The position numbers and the translations under genes were made by a program. Below, piece after piece: positions 35,316-43,419 of a stretch of DNA of 64,000 nucleotides. Source of the stretch: Streptomyces taklimakanensis (lineage in GTDB: Bacteria > Actinomycetota > Actinomycetes > Streptomycetales > Streptomycetaceae); contig NZ_WIXO01000001.1 in assembly GCF_009709575.1 (NCBI RefSeq), forward strand, positions 5,582,001 through 5,646,000, written 5' to 3'. Within the stretch, counting starts at the first letter, position 1. The number at the start of each line of letters is the position of its first letter. The notes beneath the pieces are model-generated. The model had not been told where the DNA came from, did no database searches, and saw nothing but the letters and a program-made list of their open reading frames with translations.

Positions 35316-36005
35316 ATGAGCCGTGACGGGACGCGCGCAGCGGTGCTCTTCGACGTGGACGGCACCCTGGTGGACACCACCTACCTCCACACCGTGGCCT
35401 GGTGGGAGGCGCTGCGCCAGGCGGGCCGCCCGGTGCCGATGTCGCTGATCCACCGCACCATCGGCATGGGCAGCGACCAACTTCTGGCGCGGCTGCTCGG
35501 CGAGGACCACGACCCCGAGGAGGCCGCGTCCGTCAGCGCGGCCCACCACGCCCTCTACGCCGAGTACTGGCCGCGGCTGGCTCCCCTGGAGGGCGCCGCC
35601 GACCTCCTGCGGGCCTGCGCCGGACGGGGCTGGACGGTCGTGCTGGCCAGCTCCGCGCGCGGCGACGAACTGGCGGCGATGCGCCGCGCGGTCGGCGCGG
35701 ACGACGTGGTGACCGCGGCGACCAGCTCCGACGACGTGGAGGCCAGCAAACCGGCGCCCGACCTGGTGGAGTCCGCCCTGGAACACGCCGGGACCACCCC
35801 CGACCGCGCCGTCTTCGTCGGCGACACCGTGTGGGACGTGGCCGCCTGCTCCCGTGCGGGTGTGCCCTGCCTGGGCGTGCTGTCCGGCGGCCTCACCCGG
35901 CAGGAACTGGCGGAGGCGGGCGCGGCGGAGGTCTACGAGAACCCCGCCGACCTCCTGGCCCACCTGGACGACAGCCTGCTGGGCCGCCCGCCCGGTGGAG
36001 CCTGA
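35316..36005 (+). CDS. HAD-superfamily (subclass IA) phosphatase
   Basis: 229 residues. Motif I is LFDVDGTLVDTTYLH (residues 10-24), motif II VVLASSARGDEL, motif III K in EASKPAPDLVE, and motif IV VFVGDTVWDVAA. A helical cap lies between motifs I and II. This is the phosphoglycolate-phosphatase/beta-phosphoglucomutase type, acting on a small phosphorylated metabolite. GGAGG lies directly upstream of the ATG. It precedes the polyprenyl synthase gene by 61 bases on the same strand. Confidence 0.9.
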   Translation: MSRDGTRAAVLFDVDGTLVDTTYLHTVAWWEALRQAGRPVPMSLIHRTIGMGSDQLLARLLGEDHDPEEAASVSAAHHALYAEYWPRLAPLEGAADLLRACAGRGWTVVLASSARGDELAAMRRAVGADDVVTAATSSDDVEASKPAPDLVESALEHAGTTPDRAVFVGDTVWDVAACSRAGVPCLGVLSGGLTRQELAEAGAAEVYENPADLLAHLDDSLLGRPPGGA

Positions 36006-36066
36006 ACCCTCGGTGGGGGCCGGACACCGCGGCCGGCCCCGGCCGCGAGACCCCGAGGACGGCGAG

Positions 36067-37230
36067 ATGACGGCGAGCGGGAGGGCCGCCGGCCCCGGGA
36101 GCCCCCACGGCCTGCCCGGCCCCACCGACGACGCCCCCGAGGAGGACCCCCGCCGGGAGGTGGAGGAGGTCCTGCGGCGCTGGACGGCGCGGCGGTGCGA
36201 GGAGGCCCGTTCCCTCGACGTCGCCTTCCACGGGCAGCCGGTCACCGCCCTCGTCGACCTCGCGCTGCGCGGGGGGAGGCGGAACCGCGCCGCGTTCCTG
36301 TGGTGGGGGTGGCGGGCGGCCAAAGGCGCGCCCCGCGGTCCCGCCGCGACGGACGCGCTCCGGACCGCCGCCGCCCTGGAACTGCTCCAGACCTGCGCCC
36401 TGATCCACGACGACGTGATGGACGACTCCGCCCTGCGCCGCGGTCGCCCGTCCCTCCACACCGCCTTCGCCCGTCGCCACCGGCGGGACGGGCTGCGTGG
36501 CGACCCCGACGGGTACGGGAGGGCGGTGGCCGTCCTCGCCGGGGACCTCGCCCTGGCCTGGGCCGACGACCTGTTCGCCGAGTCGCTGCCGGACGGGGCG
36601 GTGCGGCACGCGGCACAGCGGGTGTGGCGGGTGACGCGCACGGAGATGGTGGCCGGACAGTTCCTGGACCTCCGCGCCCAGGCGGCGGGCGGGGCCTCCC
36701 CGGCGGCCGCGCTGCGCGTCGCCCGGCTCAAGAGCGCCCTCTACACCGTCGAGCGCCCCCTGCACCTGGGCGCGGTCCTGGGCGGCGCCGACGCCGGGCT
36801 CGTCGCGGCGCTGCGCGCCGCCGGACGCCGGGCGGGCCTGGCCTTCCAACTCCGGGACGACCTCCTCGACCTCTTCGGCGACCCGGAACGCACGGGCAAA
36901 CCGACGGGCGGCGACGTGCGGGAGGGGAAACCCACCTATCCGGTGGCACTCGCCCTGGCCCGCGCCGAGGCGGCCGGCGACGAGCGGGCCCTGACCGTCC
37001 TGCGGGAGAGTTCGGGCGACCGGTCGCCGACCGGGGAGGGACCGGCACGCGTCCGGGACGTGCTGACCGGGCTGGGCGTGCCCGCCGCGGTGGAGGAGCG
37101 CATCGCCCGGCTGAGCGGATCGGCCCGGCGCATCCTCTCGGAAGCCTGCGACGACCCGCTGGTCGCCCGACGGTTGGAGGCACTGGTGCGGGAGACGGCC
37201 GAGGGAGCCGGGGGAGCGGAGCGCGGCTGA
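36067..37230 (+). CDS. Trans-isoprenyl (polyprenyl) diphosphate synthase
   Basis: 387 residues. First aspartate-rich motif DDVMDD lies at residues 115-120 and the second is DDLLD (264-268), with the YTVERPLHLGAVLGG segment between. The usual GGKRLRP motif is GGRRNRAAF here. It condenses isopentenyl diphosphate with allylic diphosphates to C15-C20 products. The residues before the first motif (DDVMDD preceded by LLQTCALIH) fit geranylgeranyl diphosphate-type enzymes. No terpene cyclase or phytoene gene is adjacent, so the product's use is not visible. The ATG at 36067 is supported by the domain start. Confidence 0.92.
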   Translation: MTASGRAAGPGSPHGLPGPTDDAPEEDPRREVEEVLRRWTARRCEEARSLDVAFHGQPVTALVDLALRGGRRNRAAFLWWGWRAAKGAPRGPAATDALRTAAALELLQTCALIHDDVMDDSALRRGRPSLHTAFARRHRRDGLRGDPDGYGRAVAVLAGDLALAWADDLFAESLPDGAVRHAAQRVWRVTRTEMVAGQFLDLRAQAAGGASPAAALRVARLKSALYTVERPLHLGAVLGGADAGLVAALRAAGRRAGLAFQLRDDLLDLFGDPERTGKPTGGDVREGKPTYPVALALARAEAAGDERALTVLRESSGDRSPTGEGPARVRDVLTGLGVPAAVEERIARLSGSARRILSEACDDPLVARRLEALVRETAEGAGGAERG

Positions 37231-37236
37231 GTCCGG

Positions 37237-37255
37237 GGGCGCGGGCCGCGCGCCC
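37237..37255. terminator. Short hairpin between convergent polyprenyl synthase and ADC-like genes
   Basis: GGGCGCG (37237-37243) and CGCGCCC (37249-37255) form a 7-bp stem with a five-base loop, seven bases after the plus-strand stop. Confidence 0.45.
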
Positions 37256-37310
37256 GGTGCCGACGCCCCCGACCGCGACGTGGACCGGGAGACGCCGTCG
37301 GTCCGGCCCG

Positions 37311-38000
37311 TCAGCAGCGCACCGGACCGGGGACGGTCATGCGGAAGGGGCGTACGGCCACCGAGAGCCGGGTGGTGGTGCGCGCCGGCCGCGGAAGCCG
37401 GTCCGACCAGGAGAGGACCGTCATCGTCTCCGGGCGGACGGTCCCCACCAGGCGCCCCGGTACGAACAGCCGCCGCCCCGCGGAGCCGGAGAAGCCCGGC
37501 AGGGGCAGGGGAACGGACGGGAGGGCGAGGCGCGCGGGCCGTCCCGGGCCGAAGGAGAGCTCCGCCACCGGGCCGTCGCGGTCACGGACCCGCACCGAAC
37601 GGCCCGACCACTCGAACTCGGCGGGCTCCTTGGGCAGTCCCCAGATGTCGCGCCCGCCCCGTACCGAGACGGCGTCGTCGACCCAGATGCGGTCGATCAG
37701 CAGCCCGGCGCGGCGACCCCGACGGACCAGGGGGCCGAGGGCCAGTTCGTCGTAGCGCAAGGTCCCCTCCCGGTAGCGGACCAGCCCCACGGCCAGTCGG
37801 AAGGGGCTGCCCAGCGGGCGCAGGTCGGCGGGAACGGGCAACCGGTCGCGCACCGGGAGGACCGCCGCCCACAGGTGCCCGCGGAACCTCCAGGGCGCGG
37901 GCGGGTACGGCGGTGGTCCGCCGACGGCTTCCGCGCCCCCGTCGGCAGTGCCTCCGGTGGCGCCCGCGCCGTCCTCCGGGGCCGGTTCGGGACCGGGCAT
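37311..38000 (-). CDS. Acetoacetate decarboxylase-superfamily protein
   Basis: 229 residues. After a Gly/Pro-rich leader the core is PYPPAPWRFRGHLWAAVLPV, then FRLAVGLVRYREGTLRYDELALGPLV and RIWVDDAVSVRGGRDIWGLPKEPA. The lysine in WGLPKEP occupies the place of the Schiff-base lysine of acetoacetate decarboxylase. The superfamily now includes many other decarboxylases and cyclases. The ATG at 38000 begins MPGPEPAPEDGA. It converges on the polyprenyl synthase gene. A terpenoid or polyketide role is possible but not shown. Confidence 0.82.
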   Translation of the reverse strand: MPGPEPAPEDGAGATGGTADGGAEAVGGPPPYPPAPWRFRGHLWAAVLPVRDRLPVPADLRPLGSPFRLAVGLVRYREGTLRYDELALGPLVRRGRRAGLLIDRIWVDDAVSVRGGRDIWGLPKEPAEFEWSGRSVRVRDRDGPVAELSFGPGRPARLALPSVPLPLPGFSGSAGRRLFVPGRLVGTVRPETMTVLSWSDRLPRPARTTTRLSVAVRPFRMTVPGPVRC

Positions 38001-38114
38001 GCTCCGCGCCTCCCTTCCGGTGCCTTCGCGCGGTGGACGCCGGGGGCCCGTCGAAGCCCCCTCACCGGACCGGGTGTCCGGGCCCCGGGCACCGTACACG
38101 CCCCGCACGACGGC

Positions 38115-38153
38115 GGGTGGGTGCCCCGCGACCGATGCGCGGGACACCCACCC
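38115..38153 (-). terminator. Terminator after the small secreted protein gene
   Basis: GGGTGGGTG (38115-38123) pairs with CACCCACCC (38145-38153), and an inner CCCGCG/CGCGGG stem continues after one mismatch. It lies 17 bases beyond the stop at 38171. Confidence 0.7.
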
Positions 38154-38170
38154 GAGGGGTCGTTCCGAGG

Positions 38171-38383
38171 TCACTCGGTGACGAGCGCGGTGCTGGACAT
38201 GCACCCCTTGGACTGGCTGCCCGCGGTCGGGAACAGACCACCGAAGAGGCCCGGGTTGACGTGCTCGGAGCACATCTGGACACCGGTCTCGGGGCTGTTC
38301 GCCGCGGTGGCCGCGGGGGAACCGACGAACAGGGCACAGCAGAGGCCGACGCCGACGGCGGACAGGCGGACAAGACGACGCAT
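38171..38383 (-). CDS. Small secreted peptide with two cysteines
   Basis: 70 residues. A Sec signal peptide (RRLVRLSAVGVGLCCALFVG) ends with AATAANS near residue 28-29, giving a mature peptide of about 42 residues with two cysteines (SPETGVQMCSEHVNPGLFGG ... SQSKGCMSSTALVTE). The ATG at 38383 has AAGGAG at a good distance, and a terminator follows the stop, so it is a single-gene transcript. The Cys pair and FGGLFP segment recall small surface peptides of Streptomyces, but the chaplin signature is absent. The function is unknown. Confidence 0.75.
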   Translation of the reverse strand: MRRLVRLSAVGVGLCCALFVGSPAATAANSPETGVQMCSEHVNPGLFGGLFPTAGSQSKGCMSSTALVTE

Positions 38384-38766
38384 GGAAATCAATCTCCTTC
38401 GAGACGTTGGGTGGCTTCCACCGTGCCCCGGCCCCGGCCGGGTCGCGCGCCGGCGTGCTGCATTCGGCCCCTCATGTCCCCCTGAAGGCTTGCGCCGGAC
38501 CGAGGCCCCCACCCGCCGGCTCTCCGGGAACGGGCGGCCGTGGACCGCGCCGGGGAACACCACCGTGGCCCGACGGACGGAGGCCGCCTCGCACGGATCC
38601 CTGACGGACCCGCCGGGCGGCGCGTCCTCCTCCCGGCGCCCGGCTTCCTCGTCCAACGCGAGCCGGAGTCGTCGGTGTCACGGCTCGCTTGGGGGCCGAC
38701 CGGGGAGTGGGGAGGAGCCGGCGGCCGGTCGGAACGGGGGGACGGACGTACCGGCCGCCGGCGGCG
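38384..38766. other. Intergenic region, no gene seen
   Basis: 383 bases between the small secreted peptide gene (starting at 38383) and the end of the CtaG gene. It must hold the promoter of the peptide gene and does hold the CtaG terminator. Open frames here are fragments without ribosome sites. Confidence 0.5.
38717..38762 (-). terminator. Terminator of the CtaG operon
   Basis: GCCGGCGGCCGGT (38717-38729) pairs with ACCGGCCGCCGGC (38750-38762): 13-bp stem, 20-base loop, five bases beyond the CtaG stop on the minus strand. Confidence 0.65.
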
Positions 38767-39717
38767 TCAGCGCTTCTGCTCCGCTGACCGCTGTGTGACT
38801 CCCTCGCGGGTTGTGTCCTGCGGGTACCCGCCGATCGCACGGACAGTCGTACCGAAGCCCGACGGACGCGGACCGGGACGCGGGTGGGGGCCGGGACGGA
38901 GGCGGGGGCGCCGGGCCGTGGAGCGGGAACGTCCACCCCGGGCCGGGGCACGGCCGCCCGCGGCGTACCACCCGACGGCCAGGACGGCGGCCAGCGCCAG
39001 CTCCACCGCGTCGCCCCCGTAGTACATCAGCAGGGCGCCGGCGCGCCGGTCGTCGGGCGCGAAGGCGGTGCCGGCCGGGGGAGCGGCGTACAGGGACTTC
39101 GCGAGCACGGCGTGGGCGGCCCCCGCACCCAGCAGCGCGGCCCCCCGCCACGGCAGCCCCCACCGGTGGCGCACGGGGTCCACCGCGCAGACGGCGAAGG
39201 CGAACAGCAGACCCGCCGCGAGAACGTGGAAGTGCACCGCGGCCTGGAGGAGGGGCCGTTCGTGGGAGACCGACCACAGTGGTGTGCGGTACAGCAGCCA
39301 CAGGCCGCCCACGTCCAAGACCGCGGCCGTCGGGGGGAAGAGCAGCCAGGCCGCGGGGCGGGAGCGGCCCGTCGCGGCCAGGGCGCGCCGCACCCGTCCG
39401 GGGCGCAGCGCGCGCAGGGCCAGGGTGAGGGGGCGGGCGAGCACCAGCAGCAGCGGGGCCGCCATGCCGACCACCAGGTGCCGGGCCATGTGGACGGTGA
39501 ACGGTCCGCCGGGCGGGGTGACGACGGCGGCCGCGGCCAGGGCCGCACCGCCGGTGGCGAAGCACACGTCGCGCAGGGGAGGCCAGGCGTCCCCGCGGCG
39601 GCGCAGGCGCGCGGCGGCGAGCAGGTAGCAGACGACCGCGACCGACGAGGCCGCGGCGGCCACCAGGGCCGAGAATCCCGGGCCCGTGCCGGTGGGGTGG
39701 GCGTGTGCCGACGTCAT
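38767..39717 (-). CDS. CtaG-family cytochrome c oxidase assembly membrane protein
   Basis: 316 residues with about seven membrane segments. Family motifs: HMARHLVVGMAAPLLLVLARP (quoted as HMARHLVVGMAAPLLL), LLQAAVHFHVLAAGLLFAF with paired histidines, and MYYGGDAVELALAAVLAVGW. It belongs to the Caa3-type CtaG membrane family, linked to copper delivery to cytochrome oxidase. The C-terminal 60 residues are basic and disordered. Its ATG overlaps the stop of the DUF2243 gene in the sequence ATGA, so both form one operon; DUF2243/CtaG pairs are a known arrangement. Confidence 0.92.
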   Translation of the reverse strand: MTSAHAHPTGTGPGFSALVAAAASSVAVVCYLLAAARLRRRGDAWPPLRDVCFATGGAALAAAAVVTPPGGPFTVHMARHLVVGMAAPLLLVLARPLTLALRALRPGRVRRALAATGRSRPAAWLLFPPTAAVLDVGGLWLLYRTPLWSVSHERPLLQAAVHFHVLAAGLLFAFAVCAVDPVRHRWGLPWRGAALLGAGAAHAVLAKSLYAAPPAGTAFAPDDRRAGALLMYYGGDAVELALAAVLAVGWYAAGGRAPARGGRSRSTARRPRLRPGPHPRPGPRPSGFGTTVRAIGGYPQDTTREGVTQRSAEQKR

Positions 39718-40238
39718 CGGGACGGCTCCGGACCTCGTCCGACGCTCCGATCACCCCGGCCGTTTTGGCCCGCCCGCACCGCCAGGGCCGCCCCGACGCC
39801 CAACAGCACCACCCCGGCGGCGTTCCAGGCCAGGTCGTAGGGGAGGAGGTCGACGCCGTAACGGATCTGGTGGGTGCGCAGCAGCTTGTGGTCGACGATG
39901 CCGTCGAAGAGCTGGAAGCCGCCCGCGCCGAGGAACAGCCCGGCTCGGGCGTGGGACGGGGAGAGGGCGCCGCGGCGCCGCAGATCCGCCCAGAGGGTGA
40001 ACCCCGCGACCAGCGCCAGCAGCTCGGCGGTGTGCAACAACCCGTCGCTGAGCAGACCGACGGAGGGGGTGGAACGGTCGTAGAAGTGGTGCCAGTTCAA
40101 CAGTTGGTGGAAGACGATCTCGTCGACCGCCGCCATGACCGCGGCGCCGATCAGGGCGCAGACCCCCAGCGATCGACGGGGACGGGGCTCGGCTTCGGAC
40201 GGTGGCGGGACGGCCGGCCGGCGGACCGGATCGCTCAT
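39714..40238 (-). CDS. DUF2243 membrane protein
   Basis: 174 residues. The ATG at 40238 starts MSDPVRRPAVPPP. The DUF2243 core is GAAVMAAVDEIVFHQLLNWHHFYDRSTPSVGL (quoted as DEIVFHQLLNWHHFYD), then LLHTAELLALVAGF, LFLGAGGFQLFDGIVDHKLL and DLAWNAAGVVLL, with four membrane segments. The HQLLNWHHFYD and DGIVDHKLL histidines are invariant in the family and could bind metal. It is coupled to CtaG, so a role in heme-copper oxidase assembly is likely but unproven. An earlier frame is open up to 40400 without features. Confidence 0.9.
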   Translation of the reverse strand: MSDPVRRPAVPPPSEAEPRPRRSLGVCALIGAAVMAAVDEIVFHQLLNWHHFYDRSTPSVGLLSDGLLHTAELLALVAGFTLWADLRRRGALSPSHARAGLFLGAGGFQLFDGIVDHKLLRTHQIRYGVDLLPYDLAWNAAGVVLLGVGAALAVRAGQNGRGDRSVGRGPEPSR

Positions 40239-40444
40239 GGTGGGGTCCTCTCCGCGGGAGTGCTCGGTGCCCGGTACGCGTACCCGGCTTCCCCACGTCG
40301 GAGCGTCGCTCGCGCGCACGGGTGACGCCGCGCGCGGATGTCCCGGCACCACCCGGCGGATGCGAGAAGGTGGGACCACCCGCCCGCCCTCGAACGGCAC
40401 GTGACGTCCCGGCGGGATCCGACCACGGGAGGTGCGGAAGCGAC

Positions 40445-41674
40445 GTGCGAGGCTCCGACGTCCTCAGGGACCCCCGTACGGGCGGTGGCCACAGGTGGGG
40501 CGCCGCCCCGCCCCGGCTCGGGACCCGAACCCTGGCGTCCTGGCTCGTCGTCCTGACGGTGCTGGTGGTGGTCTCGGACTACCTGAGCGAGCGGGGGCTG
40601 GGGCTCACCCCCCTCCTGGTCTTCCTCCCGGCCTTCGTGGCGGGGCGCGGCACGGTGCGGCAGACCGCCCTGGCCGCCGCCTGGATCGTCCTCGTCCTGG
40701 TCGGACTGATGGCCTACGACCCCTTCCAGACGGTCTCCGCGAACCTGGCGACGGTCGCCTTCACCCTGGCGCTCGGCGGGCTGAGCGTCGCCGGTGCCTG
40801 GCAGCGGGTCCGCAGGGACGAGGAGATCCACCGACTGCGCTCGGCGGCCGCCGCCCTCCAACGGCAGATCCTGAGCCCGCTTCCGCGACTCACCGACCAC
40901 CTGCTGGTCGACGGGGTGTACGAGCCGGTGGAGGAGGACAGCAGGGTCGGCGGCGACATCTACGAGGTGGTGGCGTCACCGTACGGCACCCGGGTGTGCA
41001 TCGCCGACGTCCAGGGCAAGGGGCTGCCGGCCATCGGAACCGCCTTCGCCGTGCTGGGCGCGTTCCGCGAGGCCGCCAACCGCGAGCCGGACCTCATCGC
41101 GGTCGTGGACGCCCTGGAGAACGCGGTCGTGCGGCACAACGCCTTCGCGACCCGGACGGGGGAGCCCGAACGCTTCGTCACCGCACTCGTCCTGGACGTC
41201 GACGCCGGACGGTGGGCGAGGGTCGTCGACTGCGGTCACATCCCGCCGTACGTGGTGCACCGGGAGAGGACCGGGCCCCTCTCGCCGCGGGAGGTCGGCG
41301 TCCCCCTGGGACTGGGCCCCCTCGCCCCCGAACCCCGCGCCGTCGAACGGTTCGACCTCCCGGACGACGCGGTGCTCCTGCTCTGCACCGACGGTGTCAC
41401 CGAGGCGCGCGACTCCTCCGGCGCCTTCTTCCCCCTGGAGGAACGCCTCTCCCGGTGGGCCGGCGCCCCACCCCACCGGATCGCCACGGGCCTGCTCGAC
41501 CAGTTGCTGGACCACACCGGCGGGACCCCCTCGGACGACATCGCCCTGCTGGTCCTGCGCAGGGCCGGCCCCGCGGAACCGGTGGGGTGGGGGGAGGACG
41601 CCCCGGGAGGAGCGGACCTCCCTCAACGGCCCGAGCGGGGACCGGCTCCGGGGTCGGGCGCCACGGCGGTGTAG
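40445..41674 (+). CDS. Membrane-bound PP2C/SpoIIE-type serine phosphatase
   Basis: 409 residues from GTG 40445, with GGGAGG and GGAAG upstream. Three or four membrane segments lie in residues 30-120 (ASWLVVLTVLVVVSDYL, LLVFLPAFVAGRG, TALAAAWIVLVLVGLM). The SpoIIE/PPM domain covers about 150-385: PVEEDSRVGGDIYEVV with the metal aspartate, VCIADVQGKGLPA, VDCGHIPPYVV, LLLCTDGVTEARDSSG, and GGTPSDDIALLVL. It dephosphorylates protein serine, typically anti-anti-sigma factors. No partner kinase is encoded beside it. Its 3' end overlaps the convergent SDR gene by 52 bases. Confidence 0.92.
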   Translation: MRGSDVLRDPRTGGGHRWGAAPPRLGTRTLASWLVVLTVLVVVSDYLSERGLGLTPLLVFLPAFVAGRGTVRQTALAAAWIVLVLVGLMAYDPFQTVSANLATVAFTLALGGLSVAGAWQRVRRDEEIHRLRSAAAALQRQILSPLPRLTDHLLVDGVYEPVEEDSRVGGDIYEVVASPYGTRVCIADVQGKGLPAIGTAFAVLGAFREAANREPDLIAVVDALENAVVRHNAFATRTGEPERFVTALVLDVDAGRWARVVDCGHIPPYVVHRERTGPLSPREVGVPLGLGPLAPEPRAVERFDLPDDAVLLLCTDGVTEARDSSGAFFPLEERLSRWAGAPPHRIATGLLDQLLDHTGGTPSDDIALLVLRRAGPAEPVGWGEDAPGGADLPQRPERGPAPGSGATAV

Positions 41675-42492
41675 CGGGGAGCCACGGAGGCGCCCGCGCC
41701 GGTGCGGAGGGCCAACTCGGCCGTGCGCAGCCGCTCCACCGCGTCCGCCTCGACCAGACCCGGTACGCACACCACCTCCCCCGAGCGCAGGGCGGCCAGG
41801 GAGGCCGTCACCACGTCGCCGGGGGGCATGCCGCCCTCGCGGTGGACCCGTTCCTCCTCCCCGGCCACCGACTCGTCCCCCGGGGTGAGGTGGAACTCGG
41901 TGGCCGTCAGCCCCGGACAGAGCACCTGCACGGTCACCGGGGCGTCCGCCAGCTCGGCGGCGAGCGTCCGGGAGAACGTCACCACGTACCCCTTGCTGCC
42001 CCCGTAGACGGCCCGGTGGGGGAGCCGGCCGGGCGGCAGGGAGCCCGCGAAGGCCAGCATCGAGGCGACGTTGACCACCGCGCCGCGTCCGCGCTCCAGC
42101 ATCCCCGGCACCGCCGCGCGGGTCAGGACGGTCGGCGCCAGGGTGTTGACCGTGACCACCCGGGCCAGCAGCCCGGGATCGACCTCGGCGAAGGGGCCGT
42201 AGCCGTTGATGCCCGCGTTGTTCACCAGCAGGTCCACCTCCCGGCGGACGATCCGGTCGGCCACCCGTGCCAGGTCGCCCTCGTGACCGAGGTCGGCGGT
42301 GAGCGTCTCCACGTCCGCCCCGGCCTCGGCGCGCAGCCGCGCGGCCAGGTCCTCCAGACGGCCGGCCCGTCGGGCGACGAGCAGCAACCGCCAGCCGTGC
42401 CCGGCCAGTCGGCGCGCGTACTCGGCACCGATGCCGGAGGAGGCACCGGTGACCACGGCGGTCCCGGGGGTTCGGTACGGATCGAAGGTCAT
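41623..42492 (-). CDS. SDR-family oxidoreductase
   Basis: 289 residues. The Rossmann motif TGASSGIGAEYARRLA starts at residue 15, NNAGINGYGPF follows near 92, catalytic serine region VVNVASMLAFAG near 140, and YGGSKGYVVTFSRTLAAEL (Tyr/Lys). It uses NAD(P)H on an unknown substrate. It lies 23 bases downstream of the GNAT gene on the same strand and its last 52 bases are antisense to the end of the PP2C gene. Confidence 0.9.
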   Translation of the reverse strand: MTFDPYRTPGTAVVTGASSGIGAEYARRLAGHGWRLLLVARRAGRLEDLAARLRAEAGADVETLTADLGHEGDLARVADRIVRREVDLLVNNAGINGYGPFAEVDPGLLARVVTVNTLAPTVLTRAAVPGMLERGRGAVVNVASMLAFAGSLPPGRLPHRAVYGGSKGYVVTFSRTLAAELADAPVTVQVLCPGLTATEFHLTPGDESVAGEEERVHREGGMPPGDVVTASLAALRSGEVVCVPGLVEADAVERLRTAELALRTGAGASVAPRYTAVAPDPGAGPRSGR

Positions 42493-42515
42493 GGGTCCAT
42501 GGTGCACCGCCGGTG

Positions 42516-43112
42516 TCAGGGGCGCTCCCCCGACGGGCGAGCCGACGGCCGAAGGAGGCGTCGGGAAGCGGCACCGTCCGCGTCGCGCCCGGCGGAGCCG
42601 GGGCCTTCGGCGGCGCGGTCGGGGTCCGTCTCCGGCACCCGCACGGCGAGTTGGGGCAGGACGCGTCCGGGGATCGACCCCGACGGCGCCGTTCCCGTGC
42701 GCACGGCCCCCATGGCCCGGTAGAAGCCCTCGGCGTTCGGGTCGGCGTCCACCGACAACCGGGTGAAGCCGGCCGCCCGCGCCCGGTGGAGCGCGTCCTC
42801 GAACAGCAGGCGGCCGACGCCCTGCCCGATGGCGGGGGGATCGACGAACATCAACCCGATGGACCCGTGCGGGGGCCGGCCCTCGACGGTGACGAACCCC
42901 AGGATCTCCCCGTCCCGTTCGGCCACGGCGGTCCGCCGACGCGTGACCTCGTCGGGACGGAGCGTCAGTTCCTCCCGGCACGCGGCGACGAAGGCCCCGT
43001 CGTACCCCCAGTGCGCCTTCGACCGGATCGCCAACTCGCTCAACCGAACCGCCTCTTCGGGCAGCGCAGCCCTGACCGACGGCCTGTCGGCCCGTGCGGT
43101 TCCCGTCGCCAT
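42516..43112 (-). CDS. GNAT-family N-acetyltransferase
   Basis: 198 residues from the ATG at 43112. The GNAT fold is visible from RAALPEEAVRLSELAIRSKA through EILGFVTVEG and the acetyl-CoA loop MFVDPPAIGQGVGRLLFEDAL (Q/R-x-x-G-x-G/A = IGQGVG). The closing strand region is LSVDADPNAEGFYRAMGAV. It transfers acetyl groups to an amine on an unknown substrate. The C-terminal 30 residues are Pro/Arg rich. A longer frame to 43289 has no family features. Confidence 0.9.
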   Translation of the reverse strand: MATGTARADRPSVRAALPEEAVRLSELAIRSKAHWGYDGAFVAACREELTLRPDEVTRRRTAVAERDGEILGFVTVEGRPPHGSIGLMFVDPPAIGQGVGRLLFEDALHRARAAGFTRLSVDADPNAEGFYRAMGAVRTGTAPSGSIPGRVLPQLAVRVPETDPDRAAEGPGSAGRDADGAASRRLLRPSARPSGERP

Positions 43113-43419
43113 CGCGTGCCTCCCCGCTCCGTGCGCCCGACGCGTCGGGGCACGATCCTCGCACGCCGTCGGTCCCCGCTCCACCGGGTCCGGCGGAGCG
43201 GAAACCGACGGGGGAGACCGACGGAGGAGGGGGGACCGGCGGTCGGCAGGAGGGGGAGCCGCCGACCGCCGGCGGGTGCGACCGGGCACCTGTTCACGAC
43301 TCCACCTGTCGGTGTCCCGGGCGCACTCGTCGCCTACCCGGCCGACGGCGAGTCAAGCCACCCTTTCCGGCCCGGATCTCTTCCGGTCCCCGAACGGAAG
43401 CGGATCCGGAGCGCGGGCC
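43113..43419. other. Intergenic region with one hairpin
   Basis: 307 bases between the GNAT start and the GT2 stop. CCGGCGGTCGGC (43236-43247) pairs with GCCGACCGCCGG (43261-43272) in a 12-bp stem that may end the GT2 transcript. No gene is evident. Confidence 0.5.
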
